This document shows, piece after piece, positions 23,580 through 32,363 of a stretch of 64,000 nucleotides of DNA. Each line of letters begins with the position of its first letter. Position 1 is the stretch's first letter. Below the pieces are notes generated by a model, which saw only the letters and a program-made list of their open reading frames with translations, was not told the origin of the DNA and did no database searches. The stretch comes from Alphaproteobacteria bacterium (GTDB lineage Bacteria; Pseudomonadota; Alphaproteobacteria; UBA828), in contig JAJDUK010000056.1 in NCBI GenBank assembly GCA_022826665.1, forward strand, positions 1-64,000, read 5' to 3'. The translations under genes and the position numbers were made by a program.

Positions 23580-24018
23580 CCATGGTGCGGTGCACGGGGC
23601 GGGCGGGTTGGGGCAGGCTGCGCAGATGCATCGCGCAGATCATCACCCGCTCGACAAATCCCCGCTCGCGCTCGCCACGCACCGCATCGAAGGCGCCGGC
23701 AAAAGCGGTGCGGAGTGCGAGAGCGTCGCCGCCCGCATGGACGGCGGGCGAAACAAGACGGCGAAGGGCGGCGGCGGGCTGTCGCCCGAGGCCGTCGCCA
23801 CCGTCCGCGCCGAGGTCGAGGGCGACTGGTATGGACGGACCCCGGAGACACACGACGAAGGCGCGCACCGGCTCGATATCGACAGCCATCCGATGCGCCG
23901 CGCCGGTCCGTCATGAGCCACCTTGGGCCGCTTGCCCCGGACCACCTTGGGCCACCTTGGGCCGCTTTGGGCCGGAATAGGCCGCCTTAAAACACTCTTC
24001 CGAAACTTGCCGGGATTC
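23580..24018 (+). repeat. DUF3486 dispersed repeat, copy B (internally deleted)
   Basis: The left end CCATGGTGCGGTGCACGGGG matches copy A. After about 85 bp the sequence jumps to the equivalent of 11068 in copy A, a deletion of roughly 370 bp that removes the start and N-terminal half of the DUF3486 gene. The remaining 3' coding part, the GGGCC-rich iterations, CCTTAAAACACTCTTCCGAAA and TTGCCGGGATTC are kept. The terminal hairpin of copies A and C is missing. The 250 bp to its left (23333-23579) holds no recognisable gene. Confidence 0.85.
23689..23916 (+). pseudogene. DUF3486 gene remnant in repeat copy B
   Basis: This is the 3' third of a DUF3486-type gene, aligned with the C-terminal half of the intact copy: RIEGAGKS..., GGGLSPEAVATVRAEVEG and IDSHPMRRAGPS before TGA. 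The start codon and the conserved N-terminal helix-turn-helix are absent. It cannot produce a functional protein from its own start. The stop overlaps an ATG as in copy A. Confidence 0.8.
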
Positions 24019-24048
24019 GTCCGTCCAGGCGTTCGGACACGCTCCGGC

Positions 24049-24288
24049 TCACACGTAACCGTGGTCCGTGAACCATCGCACGGACCGTTCCAGCGCTCCG
24101 GCGGCGGAACTCTGGGGGAGCCCCAGCTCCGAGATCGCCTTCGTGCAGTCAACCGCCATCCTGTGCCGTGCGAGCCGCGCGCCCTCCAGCGGCAAGTACG
24201 GCTGCCGGCACAGGATCACGCCCTCCAGCAGCGCCCGCACGAGGTTGCCGCCCACGAAACCCGTCGCGCCTGTCACCAGCGCCCTCAT
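24049..24288 (-). pseudogene. Collapsed NAD-dependent sugar epimerase relic (HpnA-like)
   Basis: An 79-codon frame joins an epimerase N-terminus (MRALVTGATGFVGGNLVRAL, the Rossmann GxxGxxG) directly to an epimerase C-terminus (ARLARHRMAVDCTKAISELG, then SVRWFTDHGY). Intact enzymes of this family, including the hopanoid-associated epimerase HpnA, have about 330 residues, so some 250 residues were lost by an in-frame deletion. The catalytic Ser-Tyr-Lys region is gone. The start still follows the upstream gene by 3 bp. It is probably a dead gene, although a short in-frame product could be made. Confidence 0.75.
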
Positions 24289-24291
24289 CGG

Positions 24292-24729
24292 TCAGGCGCG
24301 GCGGAGCGCGACGACGGGAATCTGGCGGCGGGTGCTGGCGCGGTAAGTGGCGAAGCGCGGATTCGCCGCAACCACCTTGTCGTACAGCGCGGTGCGCTTC
24401 TGTCCCTGGACAATGTGCGCCCCGGCGGCGAAGCGTTCGCCACTGGTCTCGACGGAAACGTTGGGGTCGGCGGCGATGTTCAAGTACCACGCCGGATGAC
24501 GGTCCCGACCGTAGTTCGAAGCGACGACGATGAGGTCGTCGGACTCTTCGAATCGGAAGTACAGCAAGGGCGACGAGCGTGGCTCACCGCTCTTGCGTCC
24601 CTTGGTGACGAGAATGAGGACTCCCGTGCCTTCCAGGCGGCCCAGGACGCGGCCGCCCGAGAGGCGGAACAGGAACCGGTGCATCGGAACGAAGAGCCAC
24701 GCGATGAGGAGGCGTTTCCAGGTCGGCAT
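24292..24729 (-). CDS. Deazaflavin-dependent nitroreductase-like protein (DUF385/PF04075)
   Basis: 145 residues, small split-beta-barrel protein. Conserved elements: RLEGTGVLILVTKGRKSGEPRSSPLLY near residues 33-58, VVASNYGRDRHPAWYLNI, and AAGAHIVQGQKR. This matches the DUF385 family, whose actinobacterial members use F420; alphaproteobacterial members may bind another flavin or haem. Possible role is reduction of a quinone-like or nitro compound. It is 3 bp upstream of the epimerase relic and likely once formed an operon with it. Confidence 0.8.
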   Translation of the reverse strand: MPTWKRLLIAWLFVPMHRFLFRLSGGRVLGRLEGTGVLILVTKGRKSGEPRSSPLLYFRFEESDDLIVVASNYGRDRHPAWYLNIAADPNVSVETSGERFAAGAHIVQGQKRTALYDKVVAANPRFATYRASTRRQIPVVALRRA

Positions 24730-24778
24730 TGCCGGCTCCTTCGAGCTGGGTCATGCGAGCCGCAGGCTGAGGCGCGCT

Positions 24779-25675
24779 TTAGTACCGCGGTGTGCGGTTC
24801 CAGGGCTCGGGCGCGACGGGGCCGGGGTCGGTGACGAGGAAGGGCGTAACCTGGCTGCGTGCGGGCTCGGGCCAGATGTCGGGGCGGAGCGTGCGGCCGG
24901 GGGCGGCGTCGGTGTCGATCTCCTCGCGCCGGTAGAGCTTCCAGATGCGGGCCCTGAGCGAGGTCGGCAGGCCGTCGTAGTCCGGGTGCCACCAGAGCGT
25001 GATGTTGGTGCGCTCGCGGCCCGAGCGGTTGGGGTGGGCACCGTGGATCACCCGCGCGTCGACCACGACGACGTCGCCCGCCGTCACCGGCACGTCGACC
25101 TGGTCCAGGTGCGAGGCGAAGGCGGCATCGTCCGGGTTGCGCACCTCGGCGAGCGTCGGGTCGTGGGCGTCGACCAGGTCGTGCAGCGGATGCGGCCTGC
25201 GGTGCGAGCCGGGGATCAGGCGCAGGCAGCCGTTCTCCCGCGTCGTGTCGGTCATGTAAAGGAAGAGTGCCAACTGGACGATGCGCTCCTCCCGCGAGAT
25301 CGGATGCTGCCAGCCCCACCAGTCCTGATGCCAGAAGAGCGCGGGCCCGCCCGGCGGCTTGCTGATGACGTAGCCCGAGGAGAAGCGCGTGCCAGGCAAG
25401 CCGAGGCGCCCGAACATCTCCTGAAAGCCGGGGTGCGCGATGAGCGATGCGAAAGCGGGGTGGTCCGCGACCGGGATGAGGCTCCCCTGTGAGCGCCACT
25501 GTGCGCGGTGATCGGCGCCGACGGTGCCGAGCGCGTTCTCCGCCGCCGCCTTGGTCGCCCGTAGCGCAGCCGGGTCCAGCACGCCGGGTACGTGGCAGAA
25601 GCCGTCGGCCTCGAGCCGGCGCCGTGTCGCCGCGCCATCCCACGCGGCCAGGCGCGGCTGGGCGGTGTCGTTCAT
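24779..25675 (-). CDS. Phytanoyl-CoA dioxygenase family protein
   Basis: 298 residues, Fe(II)/2-oxoglutarate dioxygenase. The metal site is readable: His116 and Asp118 in FWHQDWW, and distal His211 in VIHGAHPNRSGRERTN; Arg220 or Arg222 likely binds 2-oxoglutarate. Members hydroxylate CoA esters or many small molecules. It is 20 bp downstream of the M20 amidohydrolase gene on the same strand, so the two probably share a transcript. Substrate unknown. Confidence 0.88.
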   Translation of the reverse strand: MNDTAQPRLAAWDGAATRRRLEADGFCHVPGVLDPAALRATKAAAENALGTVGADHRAQWRSQGSLIPVADHPAFASLIAHPGFQEMFGRLGLPGTRFSSGYVISKPPGGPALFWHQDWWGWQHPISREERIVQLALFLYMTDTTRENGCLRLIPGSHRRPHPLHDLVDAHDPTLAEVRNPDDAAFASHLDQVDVPVTAGDVVVVDARVIHGAHPNRSGRERTNITLWWHPDYDGLPTSLRARIWKLYRREEIDTDAAPGRTLRPDIWPEPARSQVTPFLVTDPGPVAPEPWNRTPRY

Positions 25676-25695
25676 GGTGGAGGCCCGCCGCCGGT

Positions 25696-26868
25696 TCAGG
25701 GACCCGCGGCAAGCTCGCGCTCGACCAGCGTCGCCCAGTAGCTCGCGCCGATGGGCAGGATCTCGTCGTTGAAGTCGTAGCCGGGGTTGTGGAGGAAGCA
25801 GCCGCCGGGCCCCAGGCCGTTGCCGATCCAGATGTAGCTGCCGGGCCGGGCATGGAGCATGTAGGCGAAGTCCTCGGAGCCCATGCAGGGGGCGAGGTCG
25901 CGGTGGACCCGCTCCGCCCCCACCACGGCCTGGGCCGCCGCTTCGGCCCGCGTGGTCTCGTCCGCCGTGTTGACCGTGGCGGGGAAGCGCCCCTCCACGT
26001 TTACCGTGGCCTTGGCGCCCAGCGCCATCGCTGTGCCCTCCGCGATCCGCTGGATGTTGGCGGCGATCAGATCCCGCATCTCGGGCTTGAAGGTGCGGAC
26101 GGTGCCGGCGAGCTCGACGGCCTGCGGGATGACGTTGAAGGCGTCGCCGCCGTGGATCATGGTCACGCTGACGACGCCCGCCTCCAGCGGGTCGACGTTG
26201 CGGGCCACGATGGATTGCAGGCCGGTGACGATCTGCGCCGCCGCCACCACGGCGTCGTGGCCGAGGTGGGGCATGGCGCCGTGGGCGCCGGTGCCCTCGA
26301 CGGTGATGGTGAACTCGTCGCAGGCCGCCATCATCGGCCCGGTGCGGACGGCGATCTCGCCCGGCGGCAGGCCCGGCCAGTTGTGCATGCCGTAGACGGC
26401 GGTGGCGGGGAAGCGCTCGAACAGCCCCTCCTTCACCATCGCCTCGCCGCCGCCGAGCCCTTCCTCGGCAGGCTGGAACACGAAGTAGACCGTGCCGGCG
26501 AAGTTGCGGGTCTCGGCGAGATACTGCGCCGCGCCCAGCAGCATGGTGGTGTGCCCGTCATGGCCGCAGGCGTGCATGGCGCCGTCGTTGACCGACCGAT
26601 GGGCGACGTCGTTGCCCTCCAGGATCGGCAGCGCGTCCATATCGGCGCGGAGCGCGATGGCGCCCGCCCCCGGCGCGCCTTCGAGGATGCCGACCACGCC
26701 GGTTTTCGCCAGCCCCCGGTGCACCTGGATGCCGAAGGATTCGAGCTTCTCGGCGACGATGGCGGACGTGCGCTCCTCCTGGAAACCGAGTTCGGGGTGG
26801 GCGTGGATGTCGCGCCGCCACGCGGTCATGTCGTCGTGGATCGCGGCGATACGGTTGATGACGGGCAT
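25696..26868 (-). CDS. M20-family amidohydrolase (hippurate/IAA-amino acid hydrolase type)
   Basis: 390 residues. Typical motifs: DIHAHPELGFQEERTS near residue 20, HACGHDGHTTMLLGAA (metal ligands Cys and His), FQPAEEGLGG (catalytic Glu), YGMHNWPGLPPG and GSEDFAYML near the C-terminus. The enzyme hydrolyses N-acyl amino acids or similar amides in the cytoplasm. It is flanked on the same strand by another amidohydrolase and the PhyH gene, which suggests degradation of an amide-linked substrate. Confidence 0.9.
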   Translation of the reverse strand: MPVINRIAAIHDDMTAWRRDIHAHPELGFQEERTSAIVAEKLESFGIQVHRGLAKTGVVGILEGAPGAGAIALRADMDALPILEGNDVAHRSVNDGAMHACGHDGHTTMLLGAAQYLAETRNFAGTVYFVFQPAEEGLGGGEAMVKEGLFERFPATAVYGMHNWPGLPPGEIAVRTGPMMAACDEFTITVEGTGAHGAMPHLGHDAVVAAAQIVTGLQSIVARNVDPLEAGVVSVTMIHGGDAFNVIPQAVELAGTVRTFKPEMRDLIAANIQRIAEGTAMALGAKATVNVEGRFPATVNTADETTRAEAAAQAVVGAERVHRDLAPCMGSEDFAYMLHARPGSYIWIGNGLGPGGCFLHNPGYDFNDEILPIGASYWATLVERELAAGP

Positions 26869-26973
26869 GGCGTCTCGCTCCCCGTTTCGGATCGTCAGGC
26901 TCGGAACGGAAGGCGGCCCGCCGGCACGCGCCGACGAGCCGCCCGACCGTACTCCGGCAGCAGTCTGCGTTCG

Positions 26974-28341
26974 CTACTCGGCGGCCTCGGCCGGGACCGG
27001 GCGGTTCATGCCGATCTCGGCGATCCGCTCCTGCGTGTAGACCTGGTGCCACATCTCGTAGGAGAACTCGGAGCGGAGGCGCGTGGCCTGCGGGTTGATG
27101 GCGAGGTTGATCGTCTCGCCGCCGAGGACGATCTCGCGGATGCGGCTTCGGTCCTGCAGCTGGGTGATGTCGGCCAGCGGGTCGCCGTCGAAGACCAAGA
27201 TGTCGGCGAGCCGGCCCTGCTCCAGCGCGCCCACCTGGCCTTCCTCGCGCACGAAGGTGCCGTTGTTGACCGTGGCGCAGCGCAGCGCCTCCGCCGGTGA
27301 GATGCCGAGGTAGGTCACCACGTGCTCCAGCTCGCGCGCGTGCCATTCGCCGTAGGGCGTCACGGCGAAGCCGGAATCGGTGCCGGAGAGGAAGGTGACG
27401 CCCGCATCCCTGGCCTTCACCAGCGAGCGCTGGGCGGCCTCGATCTCGCGCTTGTGCGCATCCGGGAAACCCGGATAGCAGCCGTCCCCCGGCCGGGTGA
27501 AGTCGATGTCGTTCACCACGAGGCTGAAGGTCGGGCAGATCATGCAGCCGTTCTCGACCACCGCCTCCAGGCCCTCGTCGTCCATCCAGGCGGCGTGCAG
27601 GATCACGTCGACGCCGGCGCGGGCGGAATAGAGCACGGCCTCGGCGCCGCGTGCGTGCACCACCACCTTCTTGCCGAGCCGGTGGGCTTCGGCGACCATC
27701 GCCGTGGTCTCTTCCTGGTTGTAGCCGGCGACGAGCACGCTGGTCATGGGGTTCATCGAATCGCCGTCCATGGCGATCTTGATGAAGTCCACGCCGTCCT
27801 TGGCCATGGTGCGGATCTCGGCGATCCCCTCGTTGGCGTCGCGGGCGAGCACGCCGATGGAGGTCTCGGGCACGCCGATCCAGGTCGGGTACCAGTCGGA
27901 GAGCCCCTGGCGGTTGGTGATCTGGCGCCCGGAGCAGGTGATGCGGGGGCCCGTGAAGAGGCCCGCGTCGATGGCGTCGCGGATCGACGGCGTCACCCGG
28001 CCGCTGGTGGTGGGGTCGGCCATCGAGGTGAAGCCGGCGGCGAGCACCCGCTGGGCCGCCTCCAGACCACGCAGCGCGCGGAACTCGACCGGCGCGTAGA
28101 GGTCGATGTCCTCCTCGGTCTTGGCGTTGCCGTAGGAGAGGTGGACGTGGACGTCGATCAGCCCCGGCAGCACGAAGTGGCCAGAGTGGTCCACCACCTC
28201 GTCTTCCGGCGCCACCACGGGCGCGCCCGCGCTAGGTCCGACATAGGCGATGCGCTCGCCCTCGGTCACCACCGTCTGGTCGCGCTCGGCGCCGTCGCCG
28301 AGGCCGGTGAAAAGCTGTCCGCATCGGATGTGTCTGCGCAT
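26974..28341 (-). CDS. Metal-dependent amidohydrolase (PF01979)
   Basis: 455 residues from the ATG at 28341, which has GGAG six bases upstream; an ATG at 28353 is an alternative. Metal-binding pattern: LIDVHVHLSYG (HxH), a central Lys in DFIKIAMDG, VVHARGAEA and ILHAAWMDDEG (His ligands), and SGTDSGFAVTPYG (Asp). The end returns to a beta-sandwich with GRLADILVFDGDPL. This is the imidazolonepropionase/prolidase-like branch of amidohydrolases that acts on imidazole-, amino-acid- or dipeptide-like substrates. Part of the minus-strand catabolic block. Confidence 0.88.
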   Translation of the reverse strand: MRRHIRCGQLFTGLGDGAERDQTVVTEGERIAYVGPSAGAPVVAPEDEVVDHSGHFVLPGLIDVHVHLSYGNAKTEEDIDLYAPVEFRALRGLEAAQRVLAAGFTSMADPTTSGRVTPSIRDAIDAGLFTGPRITCSGRQITNRQGLSDWYPTWIGVPETSIGVLARDANEGIAEIRTMAKDGVDFIKIAMDGDSMNPMTSVLVAGYNQEETTAMVAEAHRLGKKVVVHARGAEAVLYSARAGVDVILHAAWMDDEGLEAVVENGCMICPTFSLVVNDIDFTRPGDGCYPGFPDAHKREIEAAQRSLVKARDAGVTFLSGTDSGFAVTPYGEWHARELEHVVTYLGISPAEALRCATVNNGTFVREEGQVGALEQGRLADILVFDGDPLADITQLQDRSRIREIVLGGETINLAINPQATRLRSEFSYEMWHQVYTQERIAEIGMNRPVPAEAAE

Positions 28342-28380
28342 CGCTCGCTCCATCGTCTTACCAGCGCGTGTCGTTCAGCG

Positions 28381-29193
28381 TCAGCCGAACAGCATCTGCG
28401 CCGCAGCCAGCATTTTATCAGGATGTTCCAGAGCCGGCGAATGACCGCACTCGGCGATCACGAAGGTATCCGCCTTGTGGAGGTGGCGGGCGAGCACCCG
28501 CGTGTTCTCCTCGCAGGGGAAGGGCCGATCGTCCCGGCCGTGGAGCATCATCACCCGGCAGGCGAGCGCCGAGAGCCGGTCGGGCGGCAGCACCGCCTCG
28601 TCGATGTAGCGCTGCTTGTCGCCGGCGAACATGCTGCGGAAGTAGGGGCCATATTCGCCATCGTGGAGGATTGCCATGCGGGCGTCGAGGAAGGCGTCGG
28701 TGATCACCGAGGGGTCGTGGACCAGGATCTCCGCCGCCTCGCGCAGCTCCTCGCGGGTCTCGGGGAAGCGCCAGCAGATCTCGGTCTCGCGGTTGGCGCG
28801 CGCGGGCGCGCCCATGGCGCCGGTGGTCATCACCCTGGTGATGCGCGGATTGTCCATGGCGAGCCCGAGCGCGAGGCTGCCGGAGAGCGAATGGCCGATC
28901 ACGCCGGCCTCGCCTGCAGGCAGCAGGTCGAGCACGGCCTGGGCTTGGCGCCGCCAGAGCGGCAGGTCGAAGTAGGGCTCCTCGGCCTTGCGGCCGGAGG
29001 CGCCGAAGCCGATCAGGTCGGTGGCGACGATGCGGTAGCGCGCGGCGAGCGGCTCCAGCACCAGGCGCCAGTTGCCGATCGTGCCGGCACCGGGGCCGGA
29101 GCCGTGCAGCATCAGGATGGGGAAGCCCTCGCCTCCCTCCCAGAGATGGACCCGGTGCCCTTCGACGGTGATGTCGCGCTCGGCCAGTGCCAT
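28381..29193 (-). CDS. Alpha/beta hydrolase (MhpC-like)
   Basis: 270 residues from the ATG at 29193, which has AGGAG five bases upstream. Fold landmarks: LMLHGSGPGAGTIGNW (oxyanion region), GHSLSGSLALG with the Ser nucleophile, HGRDDRPFPCE (Asp) and ECGHSPALEHPD (His). This combination is that of C-C bond hydrolases for meta-cleavage products and related esterases. It sits between the amidohydrolase and the DMGDH-like gene, all on the minus strand. Confidence 0.85.
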   Translation of the reverse strand: MALAERDITVEGHRVHLWEGGEGFPILMLHGSGPGAGTIGNWRLVLEPLAARYRIVATDLIGFGASGRKAEEPYFDLPLWRRQAQAVLDLLPAGEAGVIGHSLSGSLALGLAMDNPRITRVMTTGAMGAPARANRETEICWRFPETREELREAAEILVHDPSVITDAFLDARMAILHDGEYGPYFRSMFAGDKQRYIDEAVLPPDRLSALACRVMMLHGRDDRPFPCEENTRVLARHLHKADTFVIAECGHSPALEHPDKMLAAAQMLFG

Positions 29194-29235
29194 GTCGTCT
29201 CCTCGATGCTGGGTGTGGGGCACGCCGCGCGCGGG

Positions 29236-31665
29236 CTAGGCGCGCAGCCGCTCGTTGGATGGGTCCACCGGCGAGTTGGGGACGATGCGGGCGGGGCGCC
29301 GCTCGCCCAGGATCTCGACGGCAAGCCGGCGGCCCCGAACCGCGTGGTCTCGGGCGACGTAGCCGAGCGCCAAGCTCTTTCCCACTGTGTGGCCGTAGGC
29401 GCCAGAGGTGGCGCGGCCGACCATGGCCTCGCCGTCGTAGATCGGCTCGTTGCCCCAGGCGTCGGCGTCGTCGGCCTCGATCTCGAGCGTCACGAAGTCC
29501 TGCGGCACGCCGGCCTCGCGCTGGGCGATGAGCGCGTCGCGGCCGATGAAGTCGCCCTTGTCGAGGGCGACGAAGCGGTCCAGGCCCGCCTCGAAGGCGG
29601 AATACTCGATGGTCAGGTCCTGCCCCCACATGCGGTAGGATTTTTCGATCCTGAGCGAATCCATGGCCCGCATACCGCACATGCCGAGGCCGTGGTCGGC
29701 GCCGGCGTCCACCAGCGCGTCGAAGATGCGGTTCTGGTACTCGATGGGGTGGTGCAGCTCCCAGCCGAGCTCGCCCACGAAGTTGACCCGCATCGCGGTC
29801 GCTGGCGCGAGACCGATGGAGATGGGCTGCGCCGTGAGCCAGGGGAAGGCCGCGTTGGAGAGGTCGGCGTCTGTCACGGCCTGGAGAATGTCGCGGGAAC
29901 GAGGCCCCGCCAGTACCAGCACGCCGTGGGCGGTGGTGATGTTCTCGATGTTCACACCTTCGCCCGCCGCGTGGCGCAGCAGGAAGTCGTGGTCGTAGCT
30001 CTCGGCCGCGCCGGAGCTCACCAGGTAGAAGGACTCGGGCCCCTCACGCATCACCGTGAACTCGGAGCGGACGCCGCCGGTCACGGTCAGCGCATGGGCG
30101 AGCTTGAGGCGGCCCTTCGCCTTGGGCAGCCGGTTGGCGAGCACGCGGTCGAGCGCAGCCTCAGCGCCGGGCCCCGACACCCTGAACTTGGAGAAGCTGG
30201 TGATGTCGATGAGACCGGCGCGCTCGCGCACAGCCTGGCACTCGGCGCCCACGGGCCCGAAATAGTTGGTGCGGCGGAAGCTCCAGTCGTCCTTGGGCTC
30301 GACGCCCTCGGGCGCGAACCAGTTGGGCCGCTCCCAGCCATAGCGCTGGCCCCAGACGGCGCCCAGCGCCGCAAGCCTCTCGTGGCAGGGGCTGGTCTTG
30401 GCGGGCCGCGCCGCGGGGCGCTCTTCATCCGGATAGTGGATGATGAAGACGTGGGCGTAGGCCTCCTCGTTCTTGGCCCTGGTGTAGTGCTTGTTGGCGT
30501 AGGCGCCGAAGCGGCGGGGGTCGACCGCCAGCATGTCGATGGAAGGCTCGCCGTCCGCGATCCAGCCCGCGAGCTGCCAGCCGGCGCCGCCGGCAGCCGT
30601 GATGCCGAAGCTGAAGCCCTCGGCCAGCCAGAAGTTTGGCAAGCCATAAGCCGGGCCGATGAGAGGGTTGCCGTCAGGCGTGTAGGGGATGGGACCGTTG
30701 ACGCAGTCCTTGATCCCGGCGCGGCCGAACATCGGCACGCGGTTGATGGCGGCTTCGATGTGGGGCTCCAGGCGGTCCACGTCCGGCGGCAGCAGCTCCT
30801 GCCCGAAGCCTTCCGGCACGCCGTCCACCGCCCAGGCCGGCGCGTCCTTCTCGTATGGCCCGAGGATCAGGCCCTGGCGCTCCTCCCGCATGTAGTAGGA
30901 GGCATCGCTCTCCCGCAGCACCGGCATCTCGGGGAGGCCCTGTGCCTTGCGCTCTTCCAGCTCCGGGATGGTGTCGGTGACGATGTACTGGTGCTCGACC
31001 GGGATCGTCGGCAGATCGAGGCCCACCATGGCGCCCACCTGCCGGGCCCAGGAGCCTGTGGCGGTCACTACGGTCTCGCAGGTGATGTCGCCGCGCGTGG
31101 TCTTGACCAGCCATTCGCCGGCGGGGGTGCGCTCGATGCCCGTGACCTCGGTGTTGCGGTTGATCTCCGCGCCGCGATCCCGCGCGCCTTTCGCCAGCGC
31201 CTGGGTCACGTCCACCGGCGCCACGTGGCCGTCGTGGGGGTGGAAGAGCGCGCCCACCAGGCCTTCCAGGTTGCAGAGCGGCCAGAGCGTGCCGATCTCG
31301 TTGGGGCCGATCAGCTCGAAGGGCACGCCGATGGTGTTCGCCGTGCCGCAGTAGTTGCGGTACTCGTCCATCCGCTCCTGATTGGTGGCGAGGCGCAAGT
31401 TGCCGGTGCGATGAAAGCTCACCGCCTGGCCGGTCTCCTCCTCAAGCTGCTGGTAGAGGTCGATCGAGTACTTGTGCAGCTGACCGACGCTGTAGCTCAT
31501 GTTGAACAGCGGCAGCAGCCCGGCGGCGTGCCAGGTGGAGCCTGCGGTGAGTTCGGTCTTCTCGACCAGCACCACGTCGGACCAGCCGAGCTTGGCCAAG
31601 TGGTAGAGCACGCTGCAGCCGACGATGCCGCCGCCGATCACCACCACCCGCGCCTGATCCCTCAT
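29236..31665 (-). CDS. Dimethylglycine/sarcosine dehydrogenase-like (FAD oxidase + GcvT fusion)
   Basis: 809 residues. The N-terminal DAO-type FAD domain has VVVIGGGIVGCS near residue 10 and AGSTWHAAGL, where His46 is the residue that binds FAD covalently in dimethylglycine and sarcosine dehydrogenases. The C-terminal half (about 430-809) is a GcvT/aminomethyltransferase-like domain (GELGWELHHP, RIEKSYRMWGQDL), which uses tetrahydrofolate. The reaction should be oxidative N-demethylation of a methylated amine, passing the one-carbon unit to folate. The start ATG at 31665 begins MRDQARVVVIG. Neighbouring hydrolases could supply the methylamino substrate. Exact substrate uncertain. Confidence 0.88.
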   Translation of the reverse strand: MRDQARVVVIGGGIVGCSVLYHLAKLGWSDVVLVEKTELTAGSTWHAAGLLPLFNMSYSVGQLHKYSIDLYQQLEEETGQAVSFHRTGNLRLATNQERMDEYRNYCGTANTIGVPFELIGPNEIGTLWPLCNLEGLVGALFHPHDGHVAPVDVTQALAKGARDRGAEINRNTEVTGIERTPAGEWLVKTTRGDITCETVVTATGSWARQVGAMVGLDLPTIPVEHQYIVTDTIPELEERKAQGLPEMPVLRESDASYYMREERQGLILGPYEKDAPAWAVDGVPEGFGQELLPPDVDRLEPHIEAAINRVPMFGRAGIKDCVNGPIPYTPDGNPLIGPAYGLPNFWLAEGFSFGITAAGGAGWQLAGWIADGEPSIDMLAVDPRRFGAYANKHYTRAKNEEAYAHVFIIHYPDEERPAARPAKTSPCHERLAALGAVWGQRYGWERPNWFAPEGVEPKDDWSFRRTNYFGPVGAECQAVRERAGLIDITSFSKFRVSGPGAEAALDRVLANRLPKAKGRLKLAHALTVTGGVRSEFTVMREGPESFYLVSSGAAESYDHDFLLRHAAGEGVNIENITTAHGVLVLAGPRSRDILQAVTDADLSNAAFPWLTAQPISIGLAPATAMRVNFVGELGWELHHPIEYQNRIFDALVDAGADHGLGMCGMRAMDSLRIEKSYRMWGQDLTIEYSAFEAGLDRFVALDKGDFIGRDALIAQREAGVPQDFVTLEIEADDADAWGNEPIYDGEAMVGRATSGAYGHTVGKSLALGYVARDHAVRGRRLAVEILGERRPARIVPNSPVDPSNERLRA

Positions 31666-31841
31666 GCCTCGGCCCCTCTTCGCGCCGTATGCCCGCCTCT
31701 TGGGCGCGCGAACCCTATCATGCAGACGCGGCGTTCGGCAGGGCGGCGTGCAAAGGCAACTCGCCGCGCCTATCCTTCGGTCCCGAGCGATGGCCGGGTG
31801 TTGCGGCGCCCGTGCCCGCGACCGGAACGGAGAGACGCGCC

Positions 31842-32363
31842 ATGGCGATGACATCGGACAGCGGGCGGGGGATGACCGTCGAGGAGCGCGACGCGTTCCT
31901 GACCTCAGGCACGATGTTCGCAAAGATCGCCACCACGATGGCCGACGGCTGGCCCGTGGTGAGCCCGGTCTGGTTCGAGTGGCGGGCGCAGGACCGCGCG
32001 TTCCTGGTGATCAGCAAGACGCGCACCAGCATGGTGCAGAACCTGCACCGCGACCCGCGCTGCGGTGTTCTGGTCGACAACCCCGGCCTGCCCTACATGC
32101 GGGTGAGCGCGCTGGGCGAGGCGGAGTTCTTGCCGGAGGAGTTCGACTGGATCACGCCGGCCCGCAAGATGGCAGAGCGCTATCTCGGCGCGCCGGGCGT
32201 GGCCTATGCGGAGACGACGTTCGGATTCCCCAGAGAGCCCTTTCTCGTCCACGTGCGAAAGATGACCACCTGGAACGGCGGCGGCTTCGACCGCACTTTC
32301 TTCCGGTCCACCACCTGGCATGACGTGTCCGAACCGGATTCCCCAAGGAGTGCTCAGACATGA
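31842..32363 (+). CDS. Pyridoxamine 5'-phosphate oxidase-like FMN-binding protein
   Basis: 173 residues, PNPOx-like split beta-barrel. It opens MTVEERDAFLTSGTMFAKIAT and continues VSPVWFEWRAQ, KTRTSMVQNLHRDPRCGVLV. The family binds FMN, F420 or haem and reduces or oxidises small substrates. Its stop overlaps the start of the PuuE-like gene (ATGA at 32360-32363), so they are translationally coupled. It is transcribed away from the DMGDH-like gene, with a shared 176-bp promoter region. Substrate unknown. Confidence 0.82.
   Translation: MAMTSDSGRGMTVEERDAFLTSGTMFAKIATTMADGWPVVSPVWFEWRAQDRAFLVISKTRTSMVQNLHRDPRCGVLVDNPGLPYMRVSALGEAEFLPEEFDWITPARKMAERYLGAPGVAYAETTFGFPREPFLVHVRKMTTWNGGGFDRTFFRSTTWHDVSEPDSPRSAQT

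Noticed and set aside
27322-31851. 1,509-codon frame on the plus strand
   Set aside because: It runs antisense through three well-supported genes (amidohydrolase, hydrolase, DMGDH-like) and has a low-complexity composition with no motif.
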